5,665 nt of DNA from an uncultured Phascolarctobacterium sp. (GCF_905212365.1 NZ_CAJMEH010000086.1:1-5665), one strand, 5' to 3'; positions 1 through 5,179 are shown, counted from the first letter of the stretch. Notes: a model not told the origin generated them from the sequence alone. Translations and numbers: made by a program.

Positions 1-53
1 CACGGTGGTGTGAGAGGTCGGCTGCTCAAATAATGGGCGGCCTCCTACTCGAT
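1..53 (+). mobile_element. 3' end of a group II intron (end of domain V and all of domain VI)
   Basis: The + strand carries the typical tail of a bacterial group II intron. The run CACGGTGGTG at 1-10 looks like the 3' strand of domain V. Bases 12-50 fold as domain VI: GAG 12-14 with CTC 48-50, AGG 15-17 with CCT 44-46, a small internal loop, then GGCTGCTC 20-27 with GGGCGGCC 35-42, closed by the loop AAATAAT. A47 is left unpaired between the two lower helices, seven bases from the ...CGAT end, which is where the lariat branch-point adenosine sits. The 3' splice junction is therefore placed after T53. The rest of the ribozyme, and probably a reverse transcriptase/maturase gene, would lie to the left, outside the window. 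Whether the intron is intact cannot be judged here. Confidence 0.8.
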
Positions 54-63
54 TGATAATAAT

Positions 64-1560
64 TTAATCCTCAAATTTTTCCGGGAAGAAGATGCGCAGA
101 GTTTTGTCGTCCACCTTGCTGCCCAGAGCGTTGCCGATGAGGAAGAGCACAAGGGAGAAGAAAATGCCCAGCACGATTTGATGCAGGCTCATAAATTTAA
201 TTTTGAGCGCCATGGTCAGGCAGTACACCAGCACGCCGCCGCCCATGGCGGCAATAGCGCCGCATTTATTAGCCTTAGGCCAGAAGAGGCCGAAAATCAG
301 CACCCAGAAGAAGGCCGTTTCCAAACCGCCGAAGGCAAACATATTTATCTGCCAGATTACGCTGGGCGGATTGATGGCGATAAAATAAACTATCAAGCCT
401 AAAATGATGGTTGCGGTCAGGCTGTACCAGCGGATTTTATCGTTGCTCAAGGTTTCGCCGCGCTGTCCCTTGATGTTCATATACACGTCCTTGACGATGG
501 ATGAGGAGGCGCTGAGCAGCAGGGAGGACACGGTGGAGATGGTAGCGGCAATGGGACCGATGATGATAACGCCGGCCCAGAAGGGAGAAAGGCTTTTGAT
601 AATTGCCAGGGGCATAATGTTATCGACGCTGTTGCCGTAAGCGTCCAGCCCTTCGGTGAGCACGCCCTTGCTGATAATGCCGATCCAGGTGGCTACGAGA
701 GTCATGGCTCCGATAACGACGGTGCCGATAATCATGGCGTTGTGCAGCGCTTTGGTGTTTTTATAGCTAATGCCGCGGACTACGGATTGGGGCAGGGACA
801 GGGTGCAGATGCCCACCAGCAGCCATTGGCTGATGTATAGGGAAATGGGCATTTTGCCGCGGGATAAAGGCTCCAGCATATCGGGGTGATTGCTGCCGAT
901 GTAGGACATAATATTGGTAAAACCGCCTCCTGCGCTCATCATGCCGCCCATGAGAATGCACATACCGACGATCATAGCTACGGCGCAGCAGGCGTCCGTT
1001 ACGGCTACGCCCTTAAAGCCACCGATAGTGGTATAAATGACTACGATAAGGCCAAAAAGGCTCAGGCCGGTAAGGTAGGAAAAGCCTGTAACCGCTTCAA
1101 AAAGCTTGGCTGCGCCGACGAATTGGGCGACCATAGTGGAGCAGAAGAAGGCTACGATAACTACCGCGGCCATATTAGCCAGAAAATCGGATTTGTAACG
1201 GGCGCGCAGCACGTCGATAACAGTTACGGCGTCGATTTCGCGGGCGAGAAGGGCAATCTTTTTGCCGAAAACGCCCAGCACCAGAAAAATAACGACAACC
1301 TGCACGATAGCCATGTACAGCCAGCCGTAGCCAATGACCCAGGCCATGCCGGGGCCGCCGACGAAGGTGCTGACGCTGCTGTAGGTAGCGTCGGTGGTCA
1401 TTGCCAGAACGAAGCCGCCCAAAGTACGGCCGCCGATAAAATAATCCTTGGCAAAATCCTTTTGCCGGTTTTCCTTGGAGGCGCGTTGAATATAGGCGCT
1501 GATAGCCAGCAGGGCGATCAAAAAGATCAGCACCGGCAGAAGATTGAAAATGCTGCCCAT
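64..1560 (-). CDS. panF: Sodium/pantothenate symporter PanF (SSS family)
   Basis: This inner-membrane transporter takes up pantothenate (vitamin B5, the precursor of coenzyme A) together with Na+. The 498-residue protein has about 13 hydrophobic segments and is close to the usual length of PanF. Recognisable stretches shared with E. coli PanF are DYFIGGRTLGG (39-49), LAMTTDATYSSVSTFVGGPG (52-71), the GKKIALLAR loop (99-107), IYTTIGGFKGVAVTD (175-189), the VRGISYKNTKALH loop, a SSSIVKDVYMNI segment and the late FGGLE motif. The ATG overlaps the stop of yhdT (TAATG) and follows a strong AAGGAGG at 1577-1571, so translation is probably coupled. No terminator is visible after the stop, because a group II intron end begins 10 nt further on. 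Family membership is clear. The exact substrate is inferred from similarity and from the yhdT neighbour. Confidence 0.93.
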   Translation of the reverse strand: MGSIFNLLPVLIFLIALLAISAYIQRASKENRQKDFAKDYFIGGRTLGGFVLAMTTDATYSSVSTFVGGPGMAWVIGYGWLYMAIVQVVVIFLVLGVFGKKIALLAREIDAVTVIDVLRARYKSDFLANMAAVVIVAFFCSTMVAQFVGAAKLFEAVTGFSYLTGLSLFGLIVVIYTTIGGFKGVAVTDACCAVAMIVGMCILMGGMMSAGGGFTNIMSYIGSNHPDMLEPLSRGKMPISLYISQWLLVGICTLSLPQSVVRGISYKNTKALHNAMIIGTVVIGAMTLVATWIGIISKGVLTEGLDAYGNSVDNIMPLAIIKSLSPFWAGVIIIGPIAATISTVSSLLLSASSSIVKDVYMNIKGQRGETLSNDKIRWYSLTATIILGLIVYFIAINPPSVIWQINMFAFGGLETAFFWVLIFGLFWPKANKCGAIAAMGGGVLVYCLTMALKIKFMSLHQIVLGIFFSLVLFLIGNALGSKVDDKTLRIFFPEKFED

Positions 1561-1814
1561 TACTTGCTTTCCTCCTTTTCATCTAAATCAAAATTGATAA
1601 AAACCTTTTTGGTCAGAATGATGGTAACAAGAATAGCGAACAGCCAGGTGCCGACGCAGCCGCCCCATACCCACAGCGGCGTGTGCCACAGGGTTACGTC
1701 GCTGTCGGCCAAGCCAAAGCCGGCGGCGCACCAAAAAATGATTACCGCAGCAGCGGCAATTACAGTAGCCAGGGCCTCACGATTGGCCTGGCGAAATTTT
1801 TCACTTCGTTTCAT
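1560..1814 (-). CDS. yhdT: YhdT-like small membrane protein (DUF997), partner gene of panF
   Basis: This is an 84-residue protein with two predicted transmembrane helices (about residues 14-35 and 47-68), a basic N-terminus (MKRSEKFRQANREAL) and an acidic tail (DLDEKEESK). The FRQANREA opening, the two-helix layout and the position directly before panF match the YhdT/DUF997 family, and E. coli has the same yhdT-panF order. Its biochemical role is not established; some SSS transporters have small membrane partners encoded just upstream, so an accessory role for PanF is inferred. The start at 1814 is chosen because AAAGGAG (1827-1821) lies 6 nt before it. The adjacent ATG at 1817 is only 3 nt away, and an in-frame ATG at 1847 has no ribosome site. 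The stop overlaps the panF start by one base. Confidence 0.85.
   Translation of the reverse strand: MKRSEKFRQANREALATVIAAAAVIIFWCAAGFGLADSDVTLWHTPLWVWGGCVGTWLFAILVTIILTKKVFINFDLDEKEESK
1571..1577 (-). promoter_or_regulatory. Ribosome binding site of panF inside the yhdT end
   Basis: Read on the minus strand, AAGGAGG lies 10 nt before the panF ATG and is still within the last codons of yhdT. Together with the TAATG stop/start overlap it points to coupled translation of the two genes. Confidence 0.75.
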
Positions 1815-1862
1815 CATAAACTCCTTTGCGCAGGCGCAGCCTGCCATAATAATATTGTGCTT

Positions 1863-1892
1863 ATTATACCATGTCTACCGCGGCTCTGTCAT
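1863..1892 (-). promoter_or_regulatory. Proximal promoter P1 of yhdT-panF
   Basis: On the minus strand ATGACA (1892-1887) and TATAAT (1868-1863) are 18 bp apart, and TGG precedes the -10 to give an extended -10 element. Transcription would start near 1856, leaving a leader of about 40 nt before the yhdT ATG. The same arrangement recurs exactly 120 bp further upstream (P2). Confidence 0.72.
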
Positions 1893-1895
1893 CGT
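1863..1895. repeat. 33-bp direct repeat, copy A
   Basis: Bases 1863-1895 match 1983-2015 at 29 of 33 positions, with differences at 1869, 1875, 1879 and 1884. The offset is exactly 120 bp. On the minus strand the repeat contains a full -35/-10 promoter. Its right part overlaps a second, more degenerate repeat (1883-1913 versus 1941-1971). Confidence 0.85.
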
Positions 1896-1927
1896 CTGCG
1901 ACTCGCCAATCGCCAGGTGCCAGGTAT

Positions 1928-1984
1928 ATGTTATACATCAGCTCTCGCTTCGCCTGCGGCTCGCGAATCACTGTGTATAAGCAT
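1928..1984. repeat. Long imperfect inverted repeat (hairpin/cruciform)
   Basis: ATG/CAT, TTATACA (1931-1937) with TGTATAA (1974-1980), and CAG (1939-1941) with CTG (1971-1973) pair to give 13 bp with two single-base bulges. An inner helix TTCGC (1949-1953)/GCGAA (1963-1967) closes on a 9-base loop. The base of the stem overlaps the -10 of P2. There is no T-tract on either side, so it is not an obvious terminator. Confidence 0.6.
1941..1971. repeat. Degenerate 31-bp repeat, copy B
   Basis: Bases 1941-1971 align without gaps to 1883-1913 with 24 of 31 identical; both begin GCTCT, and the 3' part CTGCGGCTCGCGAATCAC matches CTGCGACTCGCCAATCGC. The preceding TTATACATCA (1931-1940) resembles a shortened form of the TTATAyCATG block that opens copies A and C. 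The region therefore reads as three decayed copies of one unit, spaced 67 and 53 bp apart. Confidence 0.6.
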
Positions 1985-2012
1985 TATATCATGTTTACAG
2001 CGGTTCTGTCAT
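1983..2012 (-). promoter_or_regulatory. Distal promoter P2 of yhdT-panF (duplicate of P1)
   Basis: ATGACA (2012-2007), an 18-bp spacer and TATAAT (1988-1983) with TGA before the -10 repeat the P1 design on the minus strand. The spacer bases are conserved too, so this is a duplicated sequence and not just two independent promoters. A transcript from here would start near 1976 and carry most of the hairpin at 1928-1984 at its 5' end. Activity is inferred. Confidence 0.55.
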
Positions 2013-2015
2013 CGT
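1983..2015. repeat. 33-bp direct repeat, copy C
   Basis: This is the second well-conserved copy of the repeat at 1863-1895 (29/33 identical). It starts ATTATATCATG and ends CTGTCATCGT on the + strand. Similarity ends at 2015, after which the sequence becomes unrelated and AT-rich. Confidence 0.85.
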
Positions 2016-2046
2016 ATTCTTAAATGAAACGACGGCGCGCTTTTGT

Positions 2047-2076
2047 TTGGAAAAATATTTTGATTTATGCTATAAT
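2047..2076 (+). promoter_or_regulatory. Promoter of the membrane protein/HAD operon
   Basis: TTGGAA (2047-2052) and a perfect TATAAT (2071-2076) are 18 bp apart, and TGC before the -10 makes an extended -10. The surroundings are AT-rich. Transcription would start near 2083, giving an untranslated leader of about 130 nt before the first gene. Confidence 0.7.
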
Positions 2077-2082
2077 ATTTCC

Positions 2083-2206
2083 ATACGGCTTGCGTGAGCC
2101 TGCGCTTACACCGCAGCTGACAAACACAGAAGCTTTGGTGTCGGCGTTTTCATAAGAGCGCTTTGAACGCCAGGCTGTTGGCAAAATCTTGTAATTAAAT
2201 TTGGTG
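2083..2206 (+). other. Long 5' leader with a possible three-way-junction fold
   Basis: The leader has complementary blocks that can form three helices together: AGCCTG (2097-2102) with CAGGCT (2171-2176), ACACC (2108-2112) with GGTGT (2137-2141) extended by AGCT/AGCT (2115-2118 and 2131-2134), and GGCGTT (2143-2148) with AACGCC (2166-2171). The first and third helices share base 2171. A competing small hairpin CTGCG/CGCAG (2100-2104 and 2112-2116) could be an alternative state. No known riboswitch consensus was recognised, and no terminator-like stem plus T-tract follows. It could be a regulatory leader or simply a structured untranslated region. Confidence 0.35.
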
Positions 2207-2208
2207 AT
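2203..2208 (+). promoter_or_regulatory. Ribosome binding site deciding the TTG start at 2213
   Basis: GGTGAT matches the extended anti-Shine-Dalgarno complement and lies 4 nt before the TTG. It supports initiation at TTG 2213 over the internal ATG at 2243, which has only GGGG ahead of it. The choice is not certain. Confidence 0.45.
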
Positions 2209-2212
2209 GTAA

Positions 2213-2635
2213 TTGAAAGAACGCATTTATGATGGGGTCACCATGTGGCTGACCTTGAGCGTAATATTTTTTTTAGTTGAATATTTGACCGATTGGCTGG
2301 AGGTTGTTACTCTGGGCGGACTGGCGGCAGGCTCTTTTATCGAAGGGGCGATTGTGCTGCTGGGGCTTAAGCTTATGGGAAAGATTGTCAGCAGCGATTT
2401 TTTGCAAGGCTCGCTGCGTCAGGCCTGCTTCCGCAGTATGGAGCTGCTGAAGGCAGTCATCGTAGTAGCGGCCTTTTCCTGGGAGGGAGCTTTACTGCTG
2501 AGCAAGCGGCTTCCGGGCTATACGCTGCACAGCCATGCGCTGCATTTACTGTTTTTGCTGGCGCTGTACCCTCTGGCAGCCATCGCCTTAGAGCTGAAAA
2601 TGAAACAAAAGAAGGAGTCTGGTTATGGAAATTAA
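2213..2635 (+). CDS. Four-helix membrane protein of unknown function
   Basis: The family was not recognised. With the TTG start the protein has 140 residues: a short charged N-terminus (MKERIYDG), four predicted transmembrane segments (about 11-27, 31-56, 78-97 and 108-128) and a lysine-rich cytoplasmic tail (KMKQKKE). Acidic residues lie in or beside the helices (E23, E44, E91, E127), and the first two segments are separated by only a few residues around TDWLE, suggesting a tight hairpin. An alternative start at ATG 2243 would give 130 residues and begin the protein at helix 1. The gene overlaps the following HAD phosphatase gene by 11 nt, so they share a transcript and probably translational coupling. 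No catalytic motif is visible. A transport, sensing or envelope role cannot be told apart from sequence. Confidence 0.75.
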   Translation: MKERIYDGVTMWLTLSVIFFLVEYLTDWLEVVTLGGLAAGSFIEGAIVLLGLKLMGKIVSSDFLQGSLRQACFRSMELLKAVIVVAAFSWEGALLLSKRLPGYTLHSHALHLLFLLALYPLAAIALELKMKQKKESGYGN

Positions 2636-3434
2636 GCTTATCGCCAGCGATATGGACGATACTTTGCTGAATAGCGATTGCCAAATATCTGCGCGCAACG
2701 CTGCCGCTGTGAAGAGCGCTTTGGCAGCGGGTAAAATTTTTCTGCTGGCAACCGGCCGCATGTATGTATCGGCGCGGCCCTATGCCGAAAGGCTGGGGCT
2801 GGACGTGCCCTTAGTAACCTATAACGGCGCGTTGGTGAAAGGCAGCCGCAGCGGGCAGGTTTTTTATGAGCATAAGATGAAGCTGTCCACTGCTCAGGAG
2901 GTGCTGGATTACTGCCGCGAAAAGGGCTATTATCTGCAATTTTATGTTGGCGATAGCATTTTAATTAAAGAAGAAAACGCTTTTTCCCGCATGTACAGCA
3001 AAATCAGCGGCATTCAGACTACCGCTGTGGGTGACGAGCTGTTTACTGCAAGGGAATCTCCTTATAAAATTTTGGTGATGACAGGCGCGGAGGAGTTCGG
3101 GCAGGTATGGCAGCAGTTTGCACAGCGCTTTGCCGGTAAGCTGGACGTGACCAGCTCCAGGGATAATTTTTTGGAGCTGATGGAGCCGGGCGTAAATAAA
3201 TGGGAAGCAGTAAAGTCTGTGGCTGCCGGTTACGGCGTAGCTCCGGAAGAAATTATGTGCATCGGCGATTCCAATAACGATGTCAAGATGATTGCCAATG
3301 CCCGCATCGGCGTGGCTATGGGTAACGCCAAGGATGCGGTTAAGGATAGCGCTAAAATAATTACCGCTTCTAACGATAACGACGGCGTGGCTTTGGTTAT
3401 CGAAAGCATTTTAACCAAACAGGCCGAAGAATAA
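2625..3434 (+). CDS. Cof-type HAD-superfamily phosphatase (HAD-IIB)
   Basis: A 269-residue cytoplasmic Mg2+-dependent hydrolase of the Cof/YidA/YbiV type, which removes phosphate from sugar phosphates, nucleotides or cofactor precursors. All four HAD motifs are present: motif I DMDDTLL with nucleophile D9 and acid/base D11, motif II T43-G44-R45, motif III K192 in GVNKWEAV, and motif IV GDSNND at 214-219 with metal-binding D215 and D219. Residues of about 85-185 form the inserted C2-type cap that sets substrate choice. Length is normal for the family. The ATG at 2625 has AAGGAG 7 nt upstream and lies inside the end of the membrane protein gene. A hairpin terminator follows. The substrate cannot be assigned; members of this family are promiscuous. 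Confidence 0.92.
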   Translation: MEIKLIASDMDDTLLNSDCQISARNAAAVKSALAAGKIFLLATGRMYVSARPYAERLGLDVPLVTYNGALVKGSRSGQVFYEHKMKLSTAQEVLDYCREKGYYLQFYVGDSILIKEENAFSRMYSKISGIQTTAVGDELFTARESPYKILVMTGAEEFGQVWQQFAQRFAGKLDVTSSRDNFLELMEPGVNKWEAVKSVAAGYGVAPEEIMCIGDSNNDVKMIANARIGVAMGNAKDAVKDSAKIITASNDNDGVALVIESILTKQAEE

Positions 3435-3440
3435 TGCAAA

Positions 3441-3475
3441 AAAGCAGGTAGGGAAGAGTCCATACCTGCTTTAAT
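3441..3475 (+). terminator. Hairpin terminator after the HAD gene
   Basis: AAAGCAGGTA (3441-3450) and TACCTGCTTT (3463-3472) form a perfect 10-bp stem just after the HAD stop, with GGG/TCC able to extend pairing into the loop. The 3' T-run is short and broken (TTTAATAATCTT), so termination may be partial and some transcription may reach csoR. The A-rich left flank means it could also act on the other strand. Confidence 0.65.
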
Positions 3476-3509
3476 AATCTTAGAATATATAATTGGCGAG
3501 GTGAAAGCA

Positions 3510-3812
3510 ATGTCTGTACAAAATAATTCCGCTCACGAGCACGCTCACAATCATCCCAATAAGAAAAAGGTGGTTAATCGTTTGGCGCGTATCGAAGGCC
3601 ATGTGCGTTCTATTAAGAATATGGTGGAAAGCGACCGCGACTGCTCGGAGGTTTTAATTCAGATAGCCGCCGTGCGCAAGGCTTTGGACAATGCCGCGAA
3701 GGTAATTTTAAAGGACCATTTGGAGCATTGCGTGCTGCACGCTATGGAAGAAGGCGAGGGCAGTAAAAGCCTGGAAGATTTTGAGCTGGCCATCGACCGT
3801 TATCTGCGTTAA
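3510..3812 (+). CDS. csoR: CsoR-family metal-sensing transcriptional repressor
   Basis: A 100-residue all-alpha repressor of the CsoR/RcnR family (DUF156), which binds GC-tract operators and lets go when it binds its metal or other effector. The core NRLARIEGHVRSIKNMVE (23-40) is the family signature. The metal-site residues are C45, H70 and C74, with the same 25- and 4-residue spacings as the Cu(I) site of Mycobacterium CsoR (Cys-His-Cys). The residue before C45 is Asp, not the Tyr seen there. An N-terminal H-x-H-x-H-x-H tract (H9, H11, H13, H15) could add ligands. The nickel sensor InrS also uses Cys-His-Cys plus an N-terminal His, so copper and nickel both remain possible. The ATG at 3510 is chosen because GAGGTGA (3498-3504) lies 5 nt before it; the upstream GTG at 3501 is part of that site. 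The stop overlaps the stop of the convergent MATE gene. Confidence 0.88.
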   Translation: MSVQNNSAHEHAHNHPNKKKVVNRLARIEGHVRSIKNMVESDRDCSEVLIQIAAVRKALDNAAKVILKDHLEHCVLHAMEEGEGSKSLEDFELAIDRYLR

Positions 3813-5113
3813 GCAAAGCGCTGCTGCAGCTTGGGAACAAAGAGCAGCAGAAAACCGCTGCGGGCGATGTAGAAAACCAGGAAGGAGAGCCACAGGCCTA
3901 TATTGCCGTACAGAGGAATCAGCGTAAAGTAAGCAGTCAGGTAGCAGGCTGCGGTGAGCAGCATGGAAATGCAGATGGGCTTGGTGTACAGCGCGCCGTT
4001 GAAAACGCCGTAGTAGACGATGCCTAAGGCCGAAATCATGGGGAAGAAGGCGATGAATAAATCGTATTCCTGCGCGGTGGAAATGACGTTGGTCAAATCG
4101 GTGAAGCAGGAAAGAATGGCGTGACGGCAGGCGTAGTAGCCTACGGACTGCGCCATGCCGAAGCCCAGCGCCCAGATGCAGCTGATGCGCAGAGTATCCT
4201 TGAGCATAGGGCGGTTGCGTTCGCCGAAGGCAATACCGGAATAAATTGCTCCGGCTTGGGAAAGGCCTGTCAGAATATCGCCCATGATAAATTGAATTTG
4301 AAAAAGAATGGAATTGGCCGCCAGCAGAACGCCTCCGAAGGAGGAGCTCTGGTGCATGAAGCTGTTGACCATGATAATCATGCACAGCATACGCACGGTC
4401 AGATGGGAGCCGCACTGTACCATTTGCCTGCAGGTGGGGCCGGAAAAAATTTCTTTAATGGGCACGGCGTTGAGCGGCAGGGGTTTGTGCTGATAATAAA
4501 AGAAGAGAATGGCGGTGAAGCCGACTATATTGGCGATACAGGTAGCCGCGGCTACTCCGCCTACGTCCCAATGGAAAACGAGGACGAACAGCATATCCAG
4601 CAGCAGGTTGATTATATTGCTGGCCAGCGCGGTGAAAACGGCGATACGCACATGCAGCGTACCGGCGAACCAGCCCTGTGCCGTTTGGAAAACTAAGGTC
4701 AGGGGCATTACCCAAATCAGCAGACGGTAATATTTTTCCAGCAGCGGCGCAGTTCCCGCTTCCGGTTGGAAAAGAAAGAGCGACAGCTGCCAGATGGGCT
4801 CCTGCAGAGCCACCAGCAGTATGCCGATGCCGAAGGCTGCTAAAACGCCGCGGATAAAAGCGCCTGCCAAAAGCTTAGGGTCGTGATGGCCCAGAGCTTG
4901 GGCGGCAAAGCCGGAGGTAGAAATTTTCAGAAAGCCGAAGAGCCAGTAAACCGTGCTGAAAATTACTGCGCCCAGGGAAACGGCGTTGATATAGGTGTAA
5001 TTGCCTAAATGGCCTACTACGGCGGTGTCGATAGCGCCCATCAGTGAAGCGGCCATAGTCGATAAAGTGAAGGGTATGCTTGTTTTTATGAATTGTATGT
5101 GAGATAATTTCAT
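3809..5113 (-). CDS. DinF-type MATE family efflux transporter
   Basis: A 434-residue cation-coupled multidrug/organic compound exporter of the inner membrane, with about 12 hydrophobic segments in two homologous halves, the normal size for the family. The first helix contains D29 in DTAVVGHLG (29-37), and STSGFAAQALG (65-75) follows; both are hallmarks of the DinF branch, and the Asp matches the conserved acidic residue of MATE helix 1. The central loop around HKPLPLNAVPIKEIF separates the halves. The ATG at 5113 has AGGAG 12 nt upstream, a rather long spacing, but no better start is seen. The gene has its own strong promoter with a GC palindrome in the spacer and converges on csoR with a 4-base overlap. 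Substrate is unknown; the DinF name does not imply SOS control here. Confidence 0.9.
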   Translation of the reverse strand: MKLSHIQFIKTSIPFTLSTMAASLMGAIDTAVVGHLGNYTYINAVSLGAVIFSTVYWLFGFLKISTSGFAAQALGHHDPKLLAGAFIRGVLAAFGIGILLVALQEPIWQLSLFLFQPEAGTAPLLEKYYRLLIWVMPLTLVFQTAQGWFAGTLHVRIAVFTALASNIINLLLDMLFVLVFHWDVGGVAAATCIANIVGFTAILFFYYQHKPLPLNAVPIKEIFSGPTCRQMVQCGSHLTVRMLCMIIMVNSFMHQSSSFGGVLLAANSILFQIQFIMGDILTGLSQAGAIYSGIAFGERNRPMLKDTLRISCIWALGFGMAQSVGYYACRHAILSCFTDLTNVISTAQEYDLFIAFFPMISALGIVYYGVFNGALYTKPICISMLLTAACYLTAYFTLIPLYGNIGLWLSFLVFYIARSGFLLLFVPKLQQRFA

Positions 5114-5146
5114 TACTGCAATACGCTCCTATTAATGCTTCTTTAT

Positions 5147-5155
5147 TGATATAAT
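5147..5155 (+). promoter_or_regulatory. Possible extended -10 promoter of the radical SAM gene
   Basis: TGATATAAT is a perfect extended -10 (TGnTATAAT) on the + strand, but no good -35 is found at 16-18 bp. A start near 5162 would lie within the GC palindrome and give a leader of about 48 nt. The same bases overlap the -10 of the opposing MATE promoter, so the two promoters would compete. Confidence 0.4.
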
Positions 5156-5179
5156 AACCCCCGCAGGGGGATATGTCAA
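5151..5179 (-). promoter_or_regulatory. Promoter of the MATE transporter gene
   Basis: On the minus strand a perfect TTGACA (5179-5174) is followed after 17 bp by TATTAT (5156-5151, one mismatch to the consensus -10). This is the best promoter match in the window. Transcription would start near 5144, giving a leader of about 30 nt. Its spacer is almost filled by a CCCCC/GGGGG inverted repeat, so binding of a repressor there would block RNA polymerase. Confidence 0.78.
5155..5173. promoter_or_regulatory. Candidate CsoR-type operator between the divergent MATE and radical SAM genes
   Basis: CCCCC (5158-5162), a GCA centre and GGGGG (5166-5170) form a perfect inverted repeat. With the flanks the half-sites read TAACCCCC and, on the other strand, TATCCCCC. 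G/C runs in an inverted repeat with AT flanks and a short centre are the known style of CsoR-family operators, and a csoR gene lies 1.3 kb away at the far end of the MATE gene. The site occupies the -35/-10 spacer of the MATE promoter and the start region of a possible promoter for the radical SAM gene. That CsoR is the protein that binds it is inference. Confidence 0.55.

Noticed and set aside
1817..1847. Longer yhdT starting at the ATG at 1847
   Set aside because: No ribosome site precedes it, the promoter start point would be only about 9 nt away, and the extra residues are unlike the family; AAAGGAG clearly serves 1814.
886..1980. 364-codon open frame on the + strand across panF and the intergenic region
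   Set aside because: It is antisense to a clearly recognised transporter, rich in low-complexity residues, has no ribosome site and runs through the repeat region.
1848..2212. CRISPR array, tRNA or small protein gene in the divergent intergenic region
   Set aside because: The repeats are few, degenerate and unevenly spaced, no tRNA arms were found, and no open frame has a ribosome site.
3441..3472. The palindrome upstream of csoR as a CsoR autoregulatory operator
   Set aside because: It has GGTAGGG and CCATACC arms slightly like G-run operators, but the perfect 10-bp stem with A and T flanks right after the HAD stop fits a terminator better, and it does not overlap a promoter.
3488..3493. 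TATAAT just before csoR as its promoter
   Set aside because: Transcription would start inside the ribosome site at about 3500, and no -35 is present at a suitable distance. csoR may rely on read-through past the terminator or on an unseen promoter.
4121..4696. 191-codon open frame on the + strand inside the MATE gene
   Set aside because: It is the mirror of MATE coding sequence, has no Shine-Dalgarno and shows no domain.
5158..5170. CCCCC/GGGGG palindrome as a transcription terminator
   Set aside because: It lies between divergent genes, where none is needed, has only 5 bp with a 3-base loop and no T-tract, and sits exactly within promoter elements.
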